From: Pseudomonadota bacterium | GTDB taxonomy: Bacteria; Pseudomonadota; Alphaproteobacteria; SP197 | DNA length: 64,000 bases | Assembly (NCBI GenBank): GCA_039028155.1 | Contig: JBCCIS010000018.1 | Coordinates: 1 to 64,000, forward strand | Reading direction: 5' to 3' | Shown here: positions 8,509 through 17,501 of the stretch, piece after piece | How positions within the stretch are numbered: position 1 is the stretch's first letter | How the letters are laid out: every line of letters starts with the position of its first letter | Program-made: the position numbers and the translations under genes | Notes under the pieces: model-generated | Seen by the model: only the letters and a program-made list of their open reading frames with translations | Told to the model about the DNA's origin: nothing | Database searches by the model: none

Positions 8509-9630
8509 ATGGCAATCGATGACACGTTGAGCGCATGGGCCACGGCGCGCCGCGAGAAAGGCGACCGGGTTGCCCTGCCGCCGGAAGCCTACACCACCGA
8601 GGCGATGGCCATGCGGGAACGCGAGACAGTGTTCGCCAGCGGCTGGGTCGTTGTCGGCCATGTATCGCAACTGGAGAAACCCGGCGACTATCTGACCTTC
8701 GATCTGGCCGGACATCCGGTGCTGGTCGCGCGCGGCCGCGACGATGAGATGCGGGCCTTCTCGAATGTCTGTGCCCACCGCTCGGCGGTCATCGCGTCGG
8801 GCTCCGGCAACACGACGGTGTTCTCGTGCCCCTATCACGCCTGGACTTATGATTTGTCCGGCAAGCTGATGGGCGCGCCGCACATGGACCGCGCCGCGTT
8901 GGGCAATCTTGGCCTGAAGGGCTTACGTCTGGAGATCTGGCAGGGCCTGATCTTCGTCAATCTGGACGACAACGCCGAACCACTGGCGCCGGCGCTGGCC
9001 AGTCTCAACGATCGGATCGCGCCGCTCGCGCTCGACAAGCACGTTGTCGTGCTGTGCGAGGACATGACGTTCGACTGCAATTGGAAGGTCCTGGTCGAGA
9101 ACTTCTGCGAAAGCTACCACGTCTTTTGCGTGCACAAGGCGACGCTGGAGGACACGACCCCGACGGTGACGATCGAGAACCTGAAGGGCGGTCCCGGTTT
9201 CAACCACCACCTGATGCGCACCAACGCCGACTATGCGATCGAACCGGCGCGTCGGCGCGGCGTTCCCGAGGCCGACGTGACGGCGGGCCACTTGGTTTGC
9301 ATTTATCCGGCACTGGCCCTGGCCATCGACGGCGGTTCGGCGCTGTGGCTTTCGGTCATGCCGGATGGACCTGAGAGCTTGCGCGTGCGCATGTGGCAGG
9401 CGCTCTATCCGGAAGGCAACGAGCCGATCGATGCCCGCCACATTGCCGAAGCCAACGACGCCGTGCATGCCTTCATGGCCGAGGACAAGGACGTTATCGA
9501 AGGCGTCCAGCGTGGCCTGGCGGCCGGCACCGGCAATCGCGCGCCACTGCACCCGTGGGAGGCGACCAACTGGGAGTTCGCCTGCCACCTGTTGGAACGC
9601 ATGGGAATCGAGGCGCCTGACGTCCGCTAG
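8509..9630 (+). CDS. Rieske non-haem iron oxygenase, alpha subunit
   Basis: A 373-residue aromatic ring-hydroxylating-type oxygenase. The Rieske [2Fe-2S] ligands are C88/H90 (CAH) and C107/H110 (CPYH). The catalytic iron motif is NFCESYHVFCVH with H204 and H209 in the normal H-x4-H spacing, and the C-terminal Asp region is EDKDVIEGVQRG. Members hydroxylate aromatics or demethylate quaternary amines. No ferredoxin reductase is adjacent, so the electron donor is elsewhere. The TAG stop lies inside a dispersed palindromic element. It diverges from the antiporter over about 225 bp. Confidence 0.92.
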   Translation: MAIDDTLSAWATARREKGDRVALPPEAYTTEAMAMRERETVFASGWVVVGHVSQLEKPGDYLTFDLAGHPVLVARGRDDEMRAFSNVCAHRSAVIASGSGNTTVFSCPYHAWTYDLSGKLMGAPHMDRAALGNLGLKGLRLEIWQGLIFVNLDDNAEPLAPALASLNDRIAPLALDKHVVVLCEDMTFDCNWKVLVENFCESYHVFCVHKATLEDTTPTVTIENLKGGPGFNHHLMRTNADYAIEPARRRGVPEADVTAGHLVCIYPALALAIDGGSALWLSVMPDGPESLRVRMWQALYPEGNEPIDARHIAEANDAVHAFMAEDKDVIEGVQRGLAAGTGNRAPLHPWEATNWEFACHLLERMGIEAPDVR

Positions 9631-9717
9631 AGCTGATCGTGGTTTGACGGGACCGCGTCGGGACTCCTTAGTCGCGATTTAGTCGCGATTCCGTCAAGGC
9701 AGGTAAGACCGCTCTAG
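9627..9717. repeat. extragenic palindromic element, CTAGAGC...GCTCTAG
   Basis: CTAGAGC (9627-9633) is mirrored by GCTCTAG (9711-9717), and TTGACGGGA (from 9643) by TTCCGTCAA (to about 9696). The centre carries two copies of TTAGTCGCGATT. The element fills the whole space between the two converging genes and supplies the stop codons of both the Rieske gene (TAG 9628-9630) and the LysR gene (9714-9716). It belongs to the family also seen near 17490, 55927, 56890, 57583 and 59480. Confidence 0.8.
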
Positions 9718-10592
9718 GTGCCGTGGCTTTGCGCCTTGCGAATGGCATTCGACATGGCCGCGACAAGCCTCTCCGGCGCAGCGCGGCTGACGAGAAACGC
9801 GCGATGGATCATCGGCAACGTCGGGAAACCGTCTGACTGGGACAGCACCTTCATCGCATCGTCGACCGCGCTTAGCGGTGTGACGCCAACCGCCAGGCCC
9901 GCGCGCATGGCGGCCTGGGCGCTTGCGAAGTTCTCCGAGACATAGGCGCGGCGCCACGGTCGTTTGATCGCGTCCAACGCGTTGGCCGGCAGATCACGCC
10001 ACCAGCAGTTCCGGTCCAAGATGACCAGCGGCACCACGTCGTCGGCCGCGCCATCAAAGTCCAGACCGGCGGCCCACACGACGGGTTCGCTGTGAAACGC
10101 GTCCTTCGCTGACGCGCTGTTGTCGGAGCTGACCGCGAGATCGAGGTCGTTGCGCGCGATCGCCTCGGGGAAACCGGCGGTGCAGCCGGATCGGGCGAAG
10201 ACTTCGACACCAGGATGCTGTCGCCCGAAATCGGCCAGGGCGCGTTCAAGAATCATGTCGTTGTAATCGTCGGGTATGCCGACACGAATACGGCCGCTTA
10301 GGGGTTCGGCGAACAGAGCGCCGACCTTGCCAAGTTCCGACACGGCCCGGCTCGCGGCCGGCAGCAGGGTGCGGCCATGTTCGGTCAACGTCATGCCGCG
10401 TGCCTGGCGATCGAACAAACGCACGGCAAGCGCCTCCTCGAGCTTGCGCATCTGGACGCTGACCGCCGACTGTGTGCGGCCCAGCCGATCGGCCGCGTGT
10501 GTGATGTTCTGCACCTCCGCCACAACGAGAAAGCTGTGCAGGAGGTCGCTGTTGACGCGATTGCGTTCAATTTCGTTCATGATAGATATCAT
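9714..10592 (-). CDS. LysR-family transcriptional regulator
   Basis: About 292 residues. The N-terminal winged helix-turn-helix is typical of LysR: LLHSFLVVAEVQNITHAADR then LGRTQSAVSVQMRKLEEALA, followed by RLFDRQARGMTLTEHGRTLL. The rest is the effector-binding domain. The ATGs at 10590-10592 and 10578-10580 are both possible; the longer is given because a weak purine-rich stretch precedes it. It is divergently placed beside the TSUP permease gene, so that gene is its most likely target. Confidence 0.9.
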   Translation of the reverse strand: MISIMNEIERNRVNSDLLHSFLVVAEVQNITHAADRLGRTQSAVSVQMRKLEEALAVRLFDRQARGMTLTEHGRTLLPAASRAVSELGKVGALFAEPLSGRIRVGIPDDYNDMILERALADFGRQHPGVEVFARSGCTAGFPEAIARNDLDLAVSSDNSASAKDAFHSEPVVWAAGLDFDGAADDVVPLVILDRNCWWRDLPANALDAIKRPWRRAYVSENFASAQAAMRAGLAVGVTPLSAVDDAMKVLSQSDGFPTLPMIHRAFLVSRAAPERLVAAMSNAIRKAQSHGT

Positions 10593-10657
10593 AACGTTTC
10601 GTTTCTCTAATGCCAAAGCGATTCCTACCTTGGCCGCCCAACCCAGAAAGGCCAGGC

Positions 10658-11419
10658 ATGGGCATCGATACGGTAGCCTTCTTGATCGCAATTGGATTGT
10701 TCGGCGGCATATGGAACGCGGTTGCCGGCGGCGCGACGCTGTTCACGTTTCCCGCCTTGATGGCGGCAGGACTGCCCCCGGTCGTCGCCAACGCGACGAA
10801 CTATTTGGCGCTTCTGCCATCCAATGCCGCGGCATTGCCGGCTTACCGCAAAGAGCTGAAGACCGTCGGCGCCGCGCTGTGGCCGCTTGTGATCGTGTCC
10901 GGCGCCGGTGCGATGGTGGGCGCTGGTTTGCTTGTGGTATCGGACGAAGCGTTCTTCGTCTTCGTCGTGCCCTATCTCATCTTGGCGGCGACGTTTTTCT
11001 TCGCGTTCGGCGAACGGATCCGGCATGTCATCGTCGAGCGCGGCGGTGAACGCAAGGCAAGCGTGGGTCTTTATGGCGCGCTCTTCGTGTTCTCAATCTA
11101 CGGTGGTTACTTTGGCGCGGGCCTCGGCATTATCTTGCTGGCCATCGCGCAGGTGATGGGATTCAGATCGTTCCACGTGGCCAATGCGATCAAGAACCTG
11201 TTGGCGACAAGCTTTACCGTTCTGAGCATCGCCATATTCGGCGTGGGCGGTCTGATCGCCTGGCACGAAGCCATCCTGGTGATGATCGGAAGCACCGCCG
11301 GTGGCTATCTCGGCGGTCGCTACGCGCGCCTCGTCAACGAACGTTATCTTCGTTTCGCCGTGATCGCCTTCGGCCTTGTTCTGGCGGGCGTCTATTTCGT
11401 CAGGAGCCTGGGGGCGTAG
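10658..11419 (+). CDS. TSUP-family permease (TauE/SafE-like sulfite/organosulfonate exporter family)
   Basis: About 253 residues with seven to eight hydrophobic segments in two repeats. Family landmarks are the N-terminal FLIAIGLFGGIWNAVAGGA with PALMAAGLPPVVANATNYLA, and the second-half repeat SIYGGYFGAGLGIILLAIAQ with NAIKNLLATSF. TSUP proteins move small anions such as sulfite, sulfoacetate or organosulfonates. The ATG at 10658 gives the usual start; an in-frame ATG at 10610 would add 16 hydrophilic residues and leave almost no room for the divergent LysR promoter. Confidence 0.88.
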   Translation: MGIDTVAFLIAIGLFGGIWNAVAGGATLFTFPALMAAGLPPVVANATNYLALLPSNAAALPAYRKELKTVGAALWPLVIVSGAGAMVGAGLLVVSDEAFFVFVVPYLILAATFFFAFGERIRHVIVERGGERKASVGLYGALFVFSIYGGYFGAGLGIILLAIAQVMGFRSFHVANAIKNLLATSFTVLSIAIFGVGGLIAWHEAILVMIGSTAGGYLGGRYARLVNERYLRFAVIAFGLVLAGVYFVRSLGA

Positions 11420-11437
11420 AGCACGCCGGCCCTACCG

Positions 11438-12655
11438 CTAAGCCTCGTAACCGAAGGGATCGTCGACCGAGTGGCTGGGCTGGGTGAACCAGCGGGGGCC
11501 GTCGGTAGTCATGTGGAAGTGGTCTTCGAGCCGGATGCCGAACTCGCCATAGAGGCAGATCATCGGTTCGTTGGAAAAGCACATGCCCGGTTCCAGCGGC
11601 GTTTGGTTGTCCTTGACGAGGTAGGTCCATTCGTGGACGTCGAGCCCGATGCCGTGGCCGGTGCGGTGGGGTAGGCCGGGGAGCGCATAGCCGGGGCCGA
11701 AGCCGGCCGCCTCGATGACGCGGCGCGCGGCATCGTCGACCGAGCCGCAGGGCGCGCCGATTTGGGCGGCGTCGAAGGCGGCGGCCTGGGCGGCCTTCTC
11801 GATTTCCCAGACCTCGCGCTGGCGCGGTGAGGGTTCGCCGTAGACATAGGAGCGCGTGATGTCGGAGTTGTAGCCTTCGACCGTGGCGCCGATATCGATC
11901 AGCACCATGTCGCCTTCCTTCAAGGTCTGCGGGTAAGGGACGCCGTGGGGATAGGCGGTGGCTTCGCCGAACAGGACGATGTTGAACGTGGTCGGCCCGT
12001 CGACGCCAACCTTGCGGTGCGCGTCCTCGATAAATCCTTGGACCTCGGTGGTGGTGATGCCCTCGCGCAGGAACCGCGCGGCGGCCTTGTGGACCTCAAG
12101 CGTCATATCCTTGGCGCGCTGCATCAACGCGATCTCGGCCTCGGACTTGATCATGCGGCAGGCCGCGGTGATCGAACCGGCGTTGACGAAGTCGAACGCA
12201 TTGCCGGCGCGGCGCAGGCCGTCAAAGGTGAAGAATGGCGTCGTCTCGTCGACGGCGAGCGTGCCATTCGCCGCGCCCATGGAACGCACGGTGTCGATGA
12301 CCAGCGCGGTCGGATCCTCGTGTTCCTGCCAGCCGCGGATGTCGCCGGCCGAAGGCAGCATCGCCAGGATCGCCGCCTCCTCGAACGCGGGCACGACGAA
12401 GGCGATGTCGCCGGTGGCCGGCAGCACGGCGCCGGTAAGCCGTTCGCTGCCATGAACGTGCAAGCCGGTGAAGTAGAAGAGGCTGGTCGAGGCGTCGAGG
12501 TAGAGCGCGTCAATGCCAGCTTCGCTCATCAGTCTTTGAGCCTTGGCGATCCGCGCGGCGCGTTCCGCGTCCGTGATCGGGGCGATCCCGTCGCGCATCG
12601 AGGTGAGGTTGGCGAGTTCGGTTTCCGCCGCCGATCCGCCGACGCCTATGGTCAT
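11438..12655 (-). CDS. M24-family metallopeptidase (Xaa-Pro aminopeptidase-like)
   Basis: A 405-residue creatinase/prolidase-fold protein: N-terminal creatinase domain (about 25-160) and C-terminal pita-bread domain. The metal ligands are visible in IDIGATVEGYNSDITRS (two Asp), LPHRTGHGIGLDVHE (His), FSNEPMI (Glu) and IRLEDHF (Glu), the full set for a dinuclear peptidase. It probably removes N-terminal residues from proline-containing peptides. A creatinase-type activity cannot be ruled out, though creatinases usually lack full metal ligation. GGAGG is 6 nt before the ATG at 12653-12655. An in-frame start at 12712 is less likely. Confidence 0.9.
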   Translation of the reverse strand: MTIGVGGSAAETELANLTSMRDGIAPITDAERAARIAKAQRLMSEAGIDALYLDASTSLFYFTGLHVHGSERLTGAVLPATGDIAFVVPAFEEAAILAMLPSAGDIRGWQEHEDPTALVIDTVRSMGAANGTLAVDETTPFFTFDGLRRAGNAFDFVNAGSITAACRMIKSEAEIALMQRAKDMTLEVHKAAARFLREGITTTEVQGFIEDAHRKVGVDGPTTFNIVLFGEATAYPHGVPYPQTLKEGDMVLIDIGATVEGYNSDITRSYVYGEPSPRQREVWEIEKAAQAAAFDAAQIGAPCGSVDDAARRVIEAAGFGPGYALPGLPHRTGHGIGLDVHEWTYLVKDNQTPLEPGMCFSNEPMICLYGEFGIRLEDHFHMTTDGPRWFTQPSHSVDDPFGYEA

Positions 12656-12802
12656 GCTGCAGCCTCCGTCTTGCCGAGGCACTGTGTCATGCCGGTATCT
12701 TCTTTCCAACACGCAGTGGATACCGTCTTGTGGCGCGTGTTAGAGTTCGCATCAACCGGGCGTTGTGGGCCCAGGAAAGATGATCAGATTGGGGGACATT
12801 TG

Positions 12803-13180
12803 ATGAGAGTGCTGAAACGACTTGGCCTTGCTGCGGCTTTCGTGGCGGGACTGGCCCTGGCGGGCATGCCGTCGTATGAGACGCGCGCCCAGGAGTTCAT
12901 GGTGCTGGATGGCACGCACTGGCAAGAGATGGATGAGGGTCAGCGCATCGCCTTCGTATCCGGTGTCATGCACGTCCTGGAGTTCGAGCGCCAACTGAAA
13001 GGCGACACCATGATGGCGGAGGAGCGCAGCTTCGTGCCGCACATGATCGCCGCCGTGAAGGGCAGGACGATCGGCGAGGTCTCGGTTGACGTCACTGACT
13101 ATTACATTGGCAACCCGGACGATCTGGGCCGCCCGGTCATCTCGACCATCGTGCGTGTCTATACCGTTCAGCCGCTTTAA
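12803..13180 (+). CDS. small exported protein of unknown function
   Basis: 125 residues with a classical signal peptide: MRVLKRLGL, a hydrophobic core AAAFVAGLALAG, and likely cleavage near TRAQ-EF. The mature part (about 95 residues) has no family I recognise; WQEMDEGQRIAFVSGVMHVL near 40-60 looks helical. GGGGGA at 12791-12796 lies 6 nt before the ATG. A small lipoprotein gene follows 27 nt downstream, so the two likely form an envelope-protein operon. Confidence 0.8.
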   Translation: MRVLKRLGLAAAFVAGLALAGMPSYETRAQEFMVLDGTHWQEMDEGQRIAFVSGVMHVLEFERQLKGDTMMAEERSFVPHMIAAVKGRTIGEVSVDVTDYYIGNPDDLGRPVISTIVRVYTVQPL

Positions 13181-13207
13181 ACCGGCGCCAGACAAGAGGA
13201 TCGAAAC

Positions 13208-13438
13208 ATGAAGAAGCTCTGTGTTGCCGCGGTCGCGGTGGTTTTCCTCGGATCGGCCGGCTGCTCGGATCTGACGCAGCAGGAGAAGCAGGCGCTGACC
13301 GGCGGCGCTGTCGGCGCGGTCGGCGGTACCATCGTCGGCGCCATGGCCGGCAGCCCGGCGGTCGGTGCCGCGATCGGCGGCGCGGCAGGTGCCGCGACCG
13401 GCGCGCTGTGGGACGACATTTCGAAGCGTCTGGAGTAG
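13208..13438 (+). CDS. small lipoprotein with a glycine-zipper segment
   Basis: 76 residues. The signal peptide ends in a lipobox GSAGC with Cys19 as the lipidated residue. After a short polar stretch, residues about 31-66 are a glycine zipper (GGAVGAVGGTIVGAMAGSPA and on), resembling YMGG-type and SlyB-like envelope lipoproteins that pack in or against the outer membrane. The start is supported by AGAGGA upstream. Cotranscription with the exported protein at 12803 is likely. Confidence 0.85.
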   Translation: MKKLCVAAVAVVFLGSAGCSDLTQQEKQALTGGAVGAVGGTIVGAMAGSPAVGAAIGGAAGAATGALWDDISKRLE

Positions 13439-13492
13439 CCGACGTTCCAAACGGCGCTCGCGGCTCTCGCCAAGCGCACTGCGCAAAACAAA

Positions 13493-13522
13493 ACCGCCGG
13501 CGCCTTTTTGGGCGCCGGCGGT
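13493..13522. terminator. intrinsic terminator, probably bidirectional
   Basis: A perfect 12-bp stem, ACCGCCGGCGCC (13493-13504) with GGCGCCGGCGGT (13511-13522), and a 6-nt loop. Read on the minus strand it is followed by GTTTTGTTTTG, a good U-tract, so it ends the polyamine-binding-protein transcript coming from 14688. On the plus strand the tract is weaker but the hairpin also sits 54 nt after the lipoprotein stop. Confidence 0.9.
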
Positions 13523-13545
13523 TGTCGTTGTAAGGGGAAGCGGGT

Positions 13546-14688
13546 TTAGAAGCCGGCCTTTACCTCGTCGAACTTGATGATCATCTTCTCGCGGATGTCG
13601 GGCGGGATTTCGTCATAGAAATTGCCCTGGGCCATCAGCGCGACCGGATCGACGATGCCCAGGCTCTCCAGGATCTCCTCGTCGACCAGCTCATAGGTCT
13701 TCTCGTTGGAATGACCGTAGCCATAGGCCTCGATCAGGTACTGACCGGCGCGCGGCTCCATGGTCGCGTTCAGGTAGTCATAGATCAGATCGTCGGCCGA
13801 GTCGCCGGAAGTCATCACGGTGAAGCCGCAGATCCAGGTCATGATGCCCTCTTTGGGGTTCATGAACTTGACGTCGATGCCCTGGTTCTTCAGTTCGATG
13901 ATCGAGCTGTTCCACGACCACGCGGCGACAACCTCGCCGGCCGCCATGGACTGCTCGAACTCCGTCGGCGAGGCCCAGTAGTAGCGGACGTTGCCATGGA
14001 GCTGACGCACGATCTGGGTCGCGGCCTCGATCTCCTCGTCGGTCATCGCGAAGATGTCGTCAGCGCCTGCCAGCAGACCGCCGACGGCGAAGGTGGAGTC
14101 GACCGAATCGAACATCGCGATTTTACCCTGCAGCTCGGGCCGCAGGAGGACGTCATAGGACTCTTCTTCCGGCGTCAGCGGCAGCAGGTCAGGGCGGTAG
14201 AGGATCGAGCTGTTCCCCCAGTCCCACGGCATGAAGTAGTACTCGCCGTCGATCTGGACGCCACGGATCTCCTTGGTGGTCGGGAAGATATCGTCCCAGG
14301 CGTCGATCTTGGAGATATCAATCGGACGGATGGCGCCGGAGTCATTCCAGCGCGCGACCGAGCCGCTGCACGGATGCGAGATGTCGGTCGGGAAGCCGGA
14401 GCGCAACTTCTGCAGCGCTTCTTCTTCCTCGGCGAACAGCGAGAAGGTGGGCTCGGTGCCGAACTTCTCGACATAGGCCGGGAAGAACTCAGGCAGTTCA
14501 TAACCCGCCCATTCGAAGACGACGAGGTCGGCGGGGTTGGTGTTCTGGGCGAACGCGGAACCGGCCATGGTCGTGGTGCCGGCGAGCGCCAGGCCAGCGG
14601 CGCCCAGTGTCTTGTGGAAATCACGGCGCGAGATATCGCCGCTGATAAGGTCGTCTACCAGACGTGTTGCTTTTGACTTTCTGTACAT
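13546..14688 (-). CDS. polyamine (spermidine/putrescine) ABC transporter substrate-binding protein, Tat-exported
   Basis: 380 residues. The leader holds a twin-arginine motif SRRDFHKTLGAAGLALAG (about 20-37), so export is by Tat; cleavage is likely after SAFA. The mature part is a PotD/PotF-type binding protein: VFEWAGYELPEFFPAYVEKF, FPTDISHPCSGSVARWNDSG and MPWDWGNSSILYRPDLL are family landmarks. No ATPase or permease gene is adjacent, so its transporter partners must lie elsewhere. AGGAGG is 6 nt before the ATG and a strong terminator follows the stop. Confidence 0.9.
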   Translation of the reverse strand: MYRKSKATRLVDDLISGDISRRDFHKTLGAAGLALAGTTTMAGSAFAQNTNPADLVVFEWAGYELPEFFPAYVEKFGTEPTFSLFAEEEEALQKLRSGFPTDISHPCSGSVARWNDSGAIRPIDISKIDAWDDIFPTTKEIRGVQIDGEYYFMPWDWGNSSILYRPDLLPLTPEEESYDVLLRPELQGKIAMFDSVDSTFAVGGLLAGADDIFAMTDEEIEAATQIVRQLHGNVRYYWASPTEFEQSMAAGEVVAAWSWNSSIIELKNQGIDVKFMNPKEGIMTWICGFTVMTSGDSADDLIYDYLNATMEPRAGQYLIEAYGYGHSNEKTYELVDEEILESLGIVDPVALMAQGNFYDEIPPDIREKMIIKFDEVKAGF

Positions 14689-14843
14689 ACGAAACCTCCT
14701 GAGCCGGCCGTAGCCGGGGGTGTTGTTATGGCGCCGCGGACGGCGCTGTTTGGGTTGTCTTCTGTTAGACGTTACGGGTTTGTGTCGTTCTCCTTCGGGA
14801 TAAAGTGTGTCGAAACGAGGGCCGCCGCGATCGCACAGCGATG

Positions 14844-16052
14844 TCAGTGAAGGTGCCGGGTGACGTCGTCGCGCGTCGCCGCGAGTTTCTTCAGGTTAAA
14901 GCCATAGAGGCGCGCGGCATTGCCGCACAGCACGTCATGCGCCTGTTTTTTGGTCAGTTTGGCGCGGATCTCCGAGATCGGACGTTTCCCGTGCGGGAAG
15001 ATCCCTTCGTCGTGGGGATAATCGTTGCCCCAGAGCAGGCAGTCGGTGCCGGTGAACGAGATATTGTTCAGGGCGACCGGATCGTCGGTGATGGAGACGG
15101 CGCCTTGACGGAAAAAGTACTCGCTGGGCCGCAACTTCAGTTTGAGCATGCCGAGATAGCGGCGCTCCTGCATCTGGTCGAGCGCGTGCAACACCCAGGC
15201 CAGCCAACCGCATTCCGATTCGGTGATGACGAACTTCAGATCGGGATGGCGTTCCAGCACGCCGGAGCCGCATAGCTCAGCGATCGGCGACATGCCCGCC
15301 GCCATGCCGACGACCGAGATGCCGACGATCTCCGGCGCGTCCGCTTTCTCCTCTTTTTCGCTCAGCTCGCGCGCCTTGCGGTAACGGCTGGGGCTGAGGT
15401 CCGAGACACTGGCGAAATCGCCTTGCAGCGCCAGGTTACCTGAGAAGATGTGGAAGTTGACGGGAACCTTCGCCTCTGACGCCAGGCGCCAAAGGGGGTC
15501 ATAGACCTTCAGGCGATAGGGTTGCCACGGCACGACCGCCGGCAGAAACAGCGACGCAAAGCCTAGTTTCAGGCAACGCCTGGCTTCCGCCAGCATGCGC
15601 TTGGGATCGTCGACCGCGAGCATGGCCGCCGGCTTGAAGCGGTCATGATGGGGACCGAAGACATCCCAGACGAAGTCGTTATAGGCGCGCGCCCAGGCGT
15701 GATAGTAGCCGGGCGTGTCGTTGCCCATGGAACAGGCCAGCCCGATGTTGGGAAAGATGACCTGGCCGTCGACGCCTTCCAGCGCCATGTCGTGCAGGCG
15801 CCGGTCGAGATCGGTGCCCTGCGAGGGGTCGGTACGAAACTCGCGCAGCAAATCCTCAGGCGTCGGCTTGCGCCGCCGGCGCCGGACCAGCGGTTTCTCG
15901 CCCTTCATGCGAATGTCCAGATTGCCGTTCTTGTCGACGTCGAAAATGGGCAGCCGGTCGCGATAATGCCTGGGCAGGCGCCGCCGCAATGCCTCGGGTT
16001 CGCCGACATGGGCATCGGCGGTAATCACAACATCAGACGTCGTCGAACCCAT
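14844..16052 (-). CDS. amidohydrolase-family protein (ACMSD/amidohydrolase_2 type)
   Basis: About 402 residues from the ATG at 16050-16052. The N-terminal metal motif is reduced to TADAHVGEP; other family landmarks are VPVNFHIFSGN (His), FVITESECGWLAWVLHALDQ (Glu near the barrel end) and WGNDYPHDEGIFPHG, the Asp-containing end motif of this family. Members decarboxylate or hydrolyse cyclic and aromatic acids using one divalent metal. The substrate is unknown. An in-frame start at 16205 adds 51 residues that run into the divergent promoter and do not fit the family. Confidence 0.85.
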   Translation of the reverse strand: MGSTTSDVVITADAHVGEPEALRRRLPRHYRDRLPIFDVDKNGNLDIRMKGEKPLVRRRRRKPTPEDLLREFRTDPSQGTDLDRRLHDMALEGVDGQVIFPNIGLACSMGNDTPGYYHAWARAYNDFVWDVFGPHHDRFKPAAMLAVDDPKRMLAEARRCLKLGFASLFLPAVVPWQPYRLKVYDPLWRLASEAKVPVNFHIFSGNLALQGDFASVSDLSPSRYRKARELSEKEEKADAPEIVGISVVGMAAGMSPIAELCGSGVLERHPDLKFVITESECGWLAWVLHALDQMQERRYLGMLKLKLRPSEYFFRQGAVSITDDPVALNNISFTGTDCLLWGNDYPHDEGIFPHGKRPISEIRAKLTKKQAHDVLCGNAARLYGFNLKKLAATRDDVTRHLH

Positions 16053-16311
16053 GCACCTGCCTTGCGTGGTGTTCGGAAGATCTCCGATTTTACACCGTAG
16101 AGGGCATCGCAAAAGAACGAATTGATGCTTTTGTCGAACAAGTGCGTGAGCAGTGAGGCCGACCATCGCGCGTACAATCGAAGCGAACATTGCACGCACG
16201 TTCAATGTCGCGTTGAATTACGACCAACAAGAAGCGCGGTGCCCTCGACTGGGGGTTGAGAGAGAAGCGATACCGCCGCCGCGTGCGGCTCGCACCTTCA
16301 GAGAGGCAATC

Positions 16312-17094
16312 ATGAGCAGTGAACACGAGATCGAGTACACCGAAGGCTTCATGGATGTGATGGAGATGGTGTGGGGCGACGGTTTTCTGTCACCTGGTGG
16401 CAAAGAAGAAATCGCCCTCTTTCTGGACGGCCTCGATATCAACGGCAAGGACGTCCTGGACATCGGCTCCGGCTGTGGCGGCTGCGATGTCGTTCTGGTG
16501 AAGGACTACGGCGCCGGCAGTGTGCTGGGCATCGATATCGAGCAACCGCTGATGAACCGCAGCATTGCGCGCGCGGAACGCGAGGGGCTTTCGGACAGGA
16601 TCAGCTACAAGCTCGTCGAGCCCGGACCGTTCCCGCTGGCCGACGAGAGCTTTGACGTCGTGTTCAGCAAGGACGCGATGATCCATATCGAGGACAAGCA
16701 CGCCTTGTTCGCCGATGTCTACCGCGTGCTGCGCCCGGGCGGCGTTTTTGTCGCCAGCGACTGGACGCGCCGCGACGAAAATGATCCGGGACCGGAAATG
16801 CAAGGGTGGCTGGACGCCGTCGGCCTGACGTTCGGCATGCATTCGATGCCGTTCTACATCGATGCTCTAGAGAAGGCGGGTTTCCAAGATGTCTCAACGC
16901 GCGACCGCAACGATTTCCTGGTCGATGTCTTGACGGCCGACTACCAGATTTTCACAGACAGCGGTCGCAGCGAACTGGAAAAGCGCGCCGGGGGCGACGC
17001 CGAGTACTATATCACCATGTGGGGCGCTGCGAAGGCCGCCGCAGAGGTTGGTGAGCTTCGGCCCGCCCATATGCGTGGCTTCAAGCCGTCGTAA
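16312..17094 (+). CDS. class I SAM-dependent methyltransferase, phosphoethanolamine methyltransferase-like
   Basis: 260 residues. The SAM-binding motif I is VLDIGSGCGGCD (about 45-56), followed by VLGIDIEQPLMNRS and DVVFSKDAMIHIEDK. The tail layout (RVLRPGGVFVASDWTRRD, then YIDALEKAGFQDVSTRDRN) resembles phosphoethanolamine/phosphobase N-methyltransferases. A role in methylating an amine headgroup is therefore possible but unproven. GAGAGG is 6 nt before the ATG. The NIPSNAP gene follows by 22 nt and is probably cotranscribed. Confidence 0.8.
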   Translation: MSSEHEIEYTEGFMDVMEMVWGDGFLSPGGKEEIALFLDGLDINGKDVLDIGSGCGGCDVVLVKDYGAGSVLGIDIEQPLMNRSIARAEREGLSDRISYKLVEPGPFPLADESFDVVFSKDAMIHIEDKHALFADVYRVLRPGGVFVASDWTRRDENDPGPEMQGWLDAVGLTFGMHSMPFYIDALEKAGFQDVSTRDRNDFLVDVLTADYQIFTDSGRSELEKRAGGDAEYYITMWGAAKAAAEVGELRPAHMRGFKPS

Positions 17095-17116
17095 CGTTTG
17101 GGATGTGGAGGCAGGA

Positions 17117-17458
17117 ATGATCTACGAAGTCCGCGACTATCACATCCGGCCGGATATCTACGTGGCCTACAAGAAGTGGGGCGAGGAGGCGGTGCCAGTC
17201 TTGCGCGAGATGTTCGATGTCGTCGGTTTTTGGATCGAGGCGGGCCACGCCGAACCGGAGATCGACGGCACCCATCCCATCGGCGCGCCAATCGGCGAGG
17301 CGAATGTCACCTGGATTATCCGCTGGCCGGACAAGGCAACGCGCGACAGGGAAATCGAAAGCGCGTTCGCCAGCGATGTTTGGAAGGACGTCTGGTCGCG
17401 CCATCCCGATCCCGACGGCTATCTGCAGGCAAGCTCGCGGTTCATGACCGAGATCTAG
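17117..17458 (+). CDS. NIPSNAP-family small protein
   Basis: 113 residues of the NIPSNAP / dimeric alpha-beta barrel type: MIYEVRDYHIRP at the start, a central WIIRWPDKATRDREI and a C-terminal SSRFM segment. Members are small homodimers of uncertain role, often beside catabolic enzymes. GGAGGCAGGA precedes the ATG at a normal distance. It follows the methyltransferase by 22 nt. Confidence 0.85.
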   Translation: MIYEVRDYHIRPDIYVAYKKWGEEAVPVLREMFDVVGFWIEAGHAEPEIDGTHPIGAPIGEANVTWIIRWPDKATRDREIESAFASDVWKDVWSRHPDPDGYLQASSRFMTEI

Positions 17459-17489
17459 CGCTGTGCCGCCAAGCGGTTCCACGAACCAT

Positions 17490-17501
17490 GATCCGCTCTA
17501 G
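17490..17501. repeat. dispersed element core GATCCGCTCTAG at a gene end
   Basis: A copy of the GATCYGCTCTAR core, overlapping the stop codon (17498-17500) of the RidA-family gene. The preceding 30 nt, with GCGGTTCCACGAACC, form only a weak hairpin. It matches the cores near 55927, 56890 and 57599. Confidence 0.6.

Noticed and set aside
11945-12802. Plus-strand frame joined to the exported protein gene
   Set aside because: This stretch is antisense to the M24 peptidase; only the part from the ATG at 12803 has a ribosome-binding site and a signal peptide.
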